Source: Ceraceosorus guamensis (Eukaryota; Basidiomycota; Exobasidiomycetes; Ceraceosorales; Ceraceosoraceae). Taken from it: a stretch of 64,000 nucleotides of DNA. The DNA lies in the NCBI RefSeq assembly GCF_003144195.1, contig NW_020290023.1, forward strand, positions 231,513 to 295,512, read 5' to 3'. Made by a program: the position numbers and the translations under genes. This document shows positions 59,036 through 64,000 of this stretch, piece after piece. Each line of letters begins with the position of its first letter. The first letter of the stretch is position 1. The notes below the pieces were generated by a model. That model ran no database searches and was not told the DNA's origin. It worked only from the letters and a program-made list of their open reading frames with translations.

Positions 59036-59373
59036 GTCTATGCACCATCATGCTCTGGTGCGCCACGGCATACGCTTCCCTCTCCTTTCCACATCGATCG
59101 CCTGTAATCTACCCAGCACACCCAGCTGCAGCCTCTCCGAACAAGCTGTCTTCTGGTGTGCTTTACAAAACGCAATCCATGATCATGCGATACTTTCACG
59201 CGGGTGAGCCTGGAAGAAGCGTGTGTAGTTTGCGTCGAGCGCCATCGACGTTCTGGCGTGACGATGAATGCTCGTGAGCGCATGGGGTCAAACGAAACCA
59301 AGATCTATGCATTATCGCGGTCGCATGAGCTCAGTAAGCGAGAGAGTGTGTCTATTGCTCGTACTCTGCATGT
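59036..59373. other. Convergent 3' intergenic region
   Basis: About 340 bases between NIP1 (+) and SSZ1 (-). Nothing seen. Confidence 0.65.
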
Positions 59374-61447
59374 CTACTTGGAGGCGGGCAGAGAGATCTT
59401 TGCCGTGATCTCTGCACCTTCCTCGCCAGCTTGAATGTCCACGCTGCCGTCGGCGTTGGCAACCACGTTGACCAGCACGTTCTTTCCTTTGGATATGGTC
59501 ACGGCGAGTTCTGCCAGCGCCTTGGAATCGGGCTTGACGATGGCCGTACGAACCTCTTCTGGCTCTTCAGGCTCGTCATCTTCATCCTCGGGGTCTGGCG
59601 CGGGGGGAGCCAAAGTCTCCACCTTGACCTCTGCGGTTCCCTCGTGGAACGACAGAAGAGCTGCCGGTGCTGCCTCTGGGCCTGGGAGAAGGAAGCTTCG
59701 TCTAGCAGGCAGTGGAGTATGTTGCGGCAGCAAGGTGACGAACAGCTTGCCATCTGTAGAAGCCAGCTTCTTGGCTTCCTCGGTCGCTGCAGGTAGCACG
59801 AGCCCGAAAGCTTTGCTCGTCGATCTGACTTTCAACTCTGATACCTCGCCAGGCGGAGCAGAAGGGAGGCTCTCAATGTGCTTCCTCTCTGCAGAAGAAG
59901 CCGGCACGGCAGCAATGACCTGAGCTTGCAAGGCTGATCCTCTAGCGAGCACCTCTGAAGAGTCGATGCCGTGAGTGATGCTAGCTCCACCTTCCTCGGG
60001 GAAAATGAAGGAGAGCCTTTCCACCAAGCCCGGCAATCTAGATGTGCCTCCCGCCAAGATCACCTCGTCGACCTGACTGGCGTCCAGCTTGGCGTTCTCC
60101 AACGCAGCCTTGAGTGTTTGGATCACCTCGTCGTACACTTTGCCAGAGAGCATGTCGAGCCTGACTCGATTGATGCTGCCACTGAAATCCAGGCCTTCGG
60201 CCAGGCTCTCTACACTGCACTGTTGAGCACCCGAGCTTGCACTCAAGGCCTTCTTGGTCTTCTCCGCCTCAATTCTCAACTTAGCCCATGACCTGGTGTC
60301 CGTCTCCTTGATGCTGACCTTTGTCTTCTTTGTGAATTCCTTGGCAAAGAATTGCAGCAATGCGTCATCGATGCCTTTGCCGCCCACTTGCGAGGTGCTG
60401 CTGGAAAGGAGCGCATACAAGCCTGCACGAGCAGCAACGATGGTGGCTGTGGTCGTCTCTGCACCAACATCGACCACGGCAATCGTTCTGTCCAGGGCTC
60501 TGCCAGGAGCATACGTAGTCTGATGTCCGCTCTCATCGCCCTCTGGGTTCGAAGGCAGTTCTCCTCGAGGTCCAGGCAAGGTGATGCCGTAGCCAACCAG
60601 AGCGGCACTAGGCGCAGCCAGAGTTTCCAGAACGATCAAGCCGGCCTCTTGCGCCGCCTTCCTCACTCCGGCGGATTGGGCTGCAGTAAAGGACAGAGGA
60701 ACGGAGAGAACAGCACCAGCGATTGGCACGCCGGAGAGAAAGTCCTTGGCGGTAGCGAATAGCGAGGCGATGTATCGAACTGAGGCATCGTGAGCAGAGA
60801 GGACCGTCTTCTTCCCGTCAATCTCCACCTCGAAAGAGGGGACGCCATTCTTGTCCAGAACTTGTGCGGAGTCGCGGGCGAGTTCGGATGAGCTCAATTC
60901 TTTGTAGCTGCAGGAGCAGGAGCCAGAGCTCGATCAGCACGATTGCTCAAAGCCGATCGTATCTACTAGCCGCAAGCGCAAGCTGCCTAGACTCACCTGC
61001 GTCCAAGCAAGCTAACAAATCGGTCGATGACGTTTGGGGCATTTCTCACGAGTTGCGGAGTGGCCTGCTGACCGATGTATACTTGATCGCCCTCCAGAGC
61101 AGGCATGTGCAAGGGTAGAGTTTGTGTGTGAGTACTGAGCTGAAGCCGTATGGCACCGGTCTAGGCACCACTCACATTGAAAGCGATGCGAGTGGCCAGC
61201 TGTCTCTCTCCGTCTTCGTTTGCGATCACATCAGCTCGTCCACTGTAGGAGGTCGCAGCTTCAATGAGCTGTGTTGACGCACACGGAGGCCCTCATTGCA
61301 TACTCACTGTTGGTTGATGCAAGCAATGGAGGAGTAAGTGTTGCCCAGGTTGATACCAATGACTGCGGTGCTGGAGCTTGCGGTGCTACCTGCAGCGCCA
61401 GAGATGGGCGTGGCGGTGCCATTGGTGGTTGCTGCTGATTTGCTCAT
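59374..61447 (-). CDS. SSZ1: Ribosome-associated Hsp70-like chaperone SSZ1
   Basis: Four exons on the minus strand (61447-61308, 61242-61176, 61091-60997, 60907-59374) give 611 aa. A Ser/Thr/Ala-rich leader of about 30 residues precedes the Hsp70 nucleotide-binding domain: VIGINLGNTYSS, GRADVIANEDGERQLATRIAFN, VIDRFVSLLGR, GAVLSVPLSF, VVDVGAETTTATIV and LAGGTSRLPGLVERL. The substrate-binding half is much shorter and more acidic than in canonical Hsp70s, as in Ssz1, which pairs with the J-protein Zuo1 in the ribosome-associated complex and stimulates Ssb at the exit tunnel. The exon 3 acceptor (TGGAG before GGCGAT) is the least certain border. Head-to-head with CBP3. Confidence 0.93.
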
Positions 61448-62136
61448 CGCGTCCAACAGATGGTGAGCTGAAGTGTTCACCGTTTGACAAAGCGATGATA
61501 TCGTTTCCTGCAGAAGTTTGTGGTGCTCAAGGATTCACGAGTGAGTTGTGCGCTTTGAAAATCGGTTAAGCGTCCGCAAGCGTGCAACAAATATTTCGAA
61601 ACCTTTCTTCCAAGGCAAGCTGCACGCGGCTGCTTGCAATCGAAATCAACAGACAGCAGCTACCGGCATAGCGCGCTGCAACCACACAGCTGCAGGCGAA
61701 TTCAAGATGGCGAAGCTGTTCTTCTTGCAGTGCGCGGCCAAGCCACGTGGGCCCGCTTCGACGCCCTCCACCAAATCATCCAACACCGCACGGACTCGCC
61801 CAACCTCTCGAATCTGAATTTGGGTCCCGAATGCGGCCCTTGTTTGGTCAGACCCATTGGGCGCACGTGACATGCAAGGCTGACAAAACCCAACGAGCTG
61901 ACAAGACATGCCGTAGACGCGAAAGCAAAAATCTCGAGTGAGTCCCTACACACAAGCCCGGAAGCAAGCCTCCTCCACAATCATGATTTCATCGCCGCTC
62001 GTTTCTGTCATCAAAGACTTGCCGCACACTTTGCGGTTCCCTTCCTCCCCAGTCATCCCATCCACAGCATCCGTGAGCGCGTCGAAAAGTACGCTGCCGA
62101 CAATCAACTTTGCAGCTGCCTCGATCCGATTTCATC
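61448..62136. other. Divergent promoter region, SSZ1/CBP3
   Basis: 690 bases. It contains GATTCACGAGTGAG near 61532 and an ATG at 61983 opening a 65-codon frame that overlaps the CBP3 start out of frame. No independent gene recognised. Confidence 0.6.
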
Positions 62137-63487
62137 ATGCTCGGTCACCGATCATTGCCGGTGCTGAGCGGAAGCTCTAGCGGCGGCATGACTGCTTGTA
62201 AAGCACTTAGCAAGTTTATTCTCGCGCAATCAACAGCGCAACCCGGTCAACAAGCCCTTGCATCCGCTTCTCGTGCCATCTGCTCGACGCAGGTCCGGTC
62301 ATTCCAAACATCCACCGCGCATCTATCCAAAGCGATGGACAGGGAATCGAGACCCGAAGGCGGCAAGCACGAGAGCGGTCTCTCGCCATCCCCCAGACCT
62401 CCTCGTCAGCACAGCGCCTTGACAAAATCGATCGTGCTAGGCTTAGCAAATCTGTTTGGCTACAACTCGGTAAAAAACACGGCCATCAGAGTCAACAGCG
62501 ACCTGTACGATCTGTGCGCACAGCAAAGCTACTACGATGAGGAGTTTTGGCATCAGGGTGAGTCGCATATAGCCCGCCCAGCGCGTCTTAGATTTTCAAG
62601 CTGAGCTTTCGTCTGATCAACGCTATGTAGAGTGCGGCTTACCTCGAACATATCAGGTCTGGTTTCAGCTGACCAACCTGCACGTCTACCTCTTGCTGGT
62701 CCGATTCCGAGCAATGCCGCCGAAGCAGGCGCAAATCTATACTCAAGAATTGGTCAATCACTTCTTCATTGATGCCGAGTCGCGCATGCGATCTCGCTTT
62801 GGTATCAGCACGAGTCGATTGGTCAAGGGATACATGAGGGACCTACATGTCCAGCATCGAGGCGCCGTGCTAGGCTTCGATGAAGGGCTTGCTCAGACAG
62901 ATACGGATGCGGCCTTGGCTGCGGCGCTCTGGAGAAATATTTGGGGTCAAGGCTGGGGGTCGATTGGAGGGGTCAAGAGAAAAGTCAAGGGAATAGATCA
63001 TACGCCAAAAGGGGAAGATGCCTCCGAGGAGGGAGAAGCTGTGCTGGCAAAGGATAGCGGTGCACCCTTGGCTGGACCTTATGGTCAAGCTGCTGCTCAG
63101 CTCGCGGCTTCTTCAGCTCCTGCTAGTGGATCCATTGCCCCTTCTAACTCAGCCGAGAATCCAACAATCCCGGTCCACACCGACATTACTCAGGAGTTTC
63201 CAGTCCACTTGGCCAAGGTGACGGAATACGTGCGAAGAGAAACAGCTAGATTAGCCCACCTGAGCGATCACGAAATCATGATCGGAAGAGCTGCAAACGG
63301 AAGGAAATTGCCGCCCGCTAAGCATGCGCCTATCGATCATCAGACCAGCGCAGCAGTCGGTGCAGGAGATGTGGTACAGTCGCTAGGCAAGCGACCCCAC
63401 GATGGAGGCGTTCCCACCTCAGTCAGGCATCCCAATGATGATGCGCAGAGGAAGAACAGTATCGCAGATTTCGGTCGAGTGGGATAG
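62137..63487 (+). CDS. CBP3: Ubiquinol-cytochrome c reductase assembly chaperone CBP3 (UQCC1)
   Basis: Two exons (62137-62557 and 62631-63487) give 425 aa. The Ser/Arg-rich N-terminus lacks acidic residues for about 70 positions and is a plausible mitochondrial presequence. The chaperone domain (about 115-275) has NTAIRVNSDLYDLCAQQ, LPRTYQVWFQLTNLHVYLLLVRFRAM, QELVNHFFIDAESRMR and GYMRDLHVQHRGAVLGFDEGLA, all typical of the Cbp3/UQCC1 family. Cbp3 with Cbp6 binds newly made cytochrome b at the mitoribosome and feeds it into complex III. The C-terminal 150 residues are a less conserved extension. The ATG at 62137 is the first in frame. Confidence 0.93.
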
Positions 63488-63656
63488 CGCTATGAGCGGT
63501 GCACTTGAATAGATATACATGACACCGTAGAGTGAAGCAGTCTCAGGCGAGCACTGGGTGCCACTTGAGTGATTACCCTAGATGTGCGTTGAGCTATGTC
63601 TGCGTTCCTCCTAGGCTAGAGCAAGCAAGTCTTGGCTAGAGCACTCTGGACGTTTC

Positions 63657-64000
63657 TCACTGCTGAGGCTCTTCCACGCCACGAACCCTGAGAGACAGAA
63701 AGCGTAGACAGTGTCAGTGGGCAGGCGCGGGGCAACCCCTGCTGTGCGCGAGGCAAACCTCGAGCTCCACAAGACGCTCGTCACGCTTCTCACCTCGCTG
63801 CACCCTGTTGCACCTCCTTGTCGTTGCCCGTCAACTTGCCCGCAAAGTACTTGGCATGACCTAGTCAGGAGAGAAGGATGCACGCATGGGCAGAAACCAG
63901 CAGTCAGCCTGAGATCCTCTGATGGGGAAAATGTTCAGATTCCACGAGAGCCCAATCATTGGAATTGCAAGGAGCACGGTTTGGTCGTTTACTTGGGGGG
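63657..64000 (-). CDS. C-terminal part of a small basic protein, cut by the right edge
   Basis: Two minus-strand exons with good splice signals are clear: 63860-63794 and 63687-63657, ending CAG CAG TGA. A third is suggested at 63993-64000 by a GTAAAC donor at the edge. The visible peptide contains HAKYFAGKLTGNDKEVQQGAAR and ends RGVEEPQQ. The GKLTGN...VQQG pattern is reminiscent of small CsbD-like or cruciform-DNA-binding stress proteins of fungi, but too little is visible to assign it. The 106-nt intron runs GTGAGA to CTCTCAG. Confidence 0.45.

Noticed and set aside
59435-59923. 162-codon plus-strand ORF
   Set aside because: Antisense to the C-terminal part of SSZ1 and of low complexity.

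Overview
The window is nuclear DNA of a fungus, most likely a basidiomycete of the Ustilaginomycotina (smut-related, possibly Exobasidiomycetes). The evidence is about 27 spliced protein genes with short introns (mostly 52-155 nt, GTGAGT/GTAAGT donors, short CAG/TAG acceptors), moderately GC-rich DNA, serine/alanine-rich low-complexity fungal proteins, and intergenic DNA seeded with CACGAGTC/ACGATTC-type words. All calls come from reading translations and splice signals by eye; no database search was run. I found no CRISPR, insertion sequence, rRNA or convincing tRNA.

Layout. 0-10 kb: a gene tail at the left edge, a DUF1687/FMP46-like protein ending in a CaaX-like CVIA (-), a stress-response A/B-barrel protein (+), a KRE6/SKN1-type beta-glucan protein (+) and a NIPA-type Mg2+ transporter (+). 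10-19 kb: a small alkyltransferase-like DNA repair gene hidden in four short exons (-), PEX7 (+) and a DUF3405 membrane protein (+). 19-30 kb: an unrecognised coiled-coil protein with a fresh 72-bp tandem duplication (-), the PQ-loop protein ANY1 (+), a hidden COX9 gene (-) and a GRAM-TBC RabGAP (+). 30-43 kb: dynamin VPS1 (-), the bifunctional thiamine enzyme THI20 (+), the rRNA helicase SPB4 (+) and a large SAP-domain protein (-). 43-64 kb: a translation and proteostasis stretch with RPP1, RPS14, RPL4, an unrecognised Ser-rich protein, RPT5, NIP1 (eIF3c) and SSZ1, then CBP3 and the tail of a small gene at the right edge.

The genes serve separate housekeeping tasks: translation (RPP1, RPS14, RPL4, NIP1, SSZ1, SPB4), protein turnover (RPT5), respiration (COX9, CBP3), membrane traffic and lipid asymmetry (VPS1, RabGAP, ANY1), peroxisome import (PEX7), cell wall (KRE6-like), cofactor supply (THI20) and DNA repair (ATL). 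They are not a functional cluster. The clearest layout trait is near-strict strand alternation, which produces many head-to-head pairs (ATL/PEX7, COX9/RabGAP, VPS1/THI20, RPS14/RPL4, RPT5/NIP1, SSZ1/CBP3).

I see no evidence for a previously undescribed multi-gene system. The best leads are the CaaX-like tail on a DUF1687 protein, a DEAD-to-DEGD change in SPB4, a GC-AG intron in PEX7, a stop codon carried on its own exon in RPP1, an apparently truncated RabGAP, two small genes that single-exon ORF calling would miss, and several large unknown proteins.
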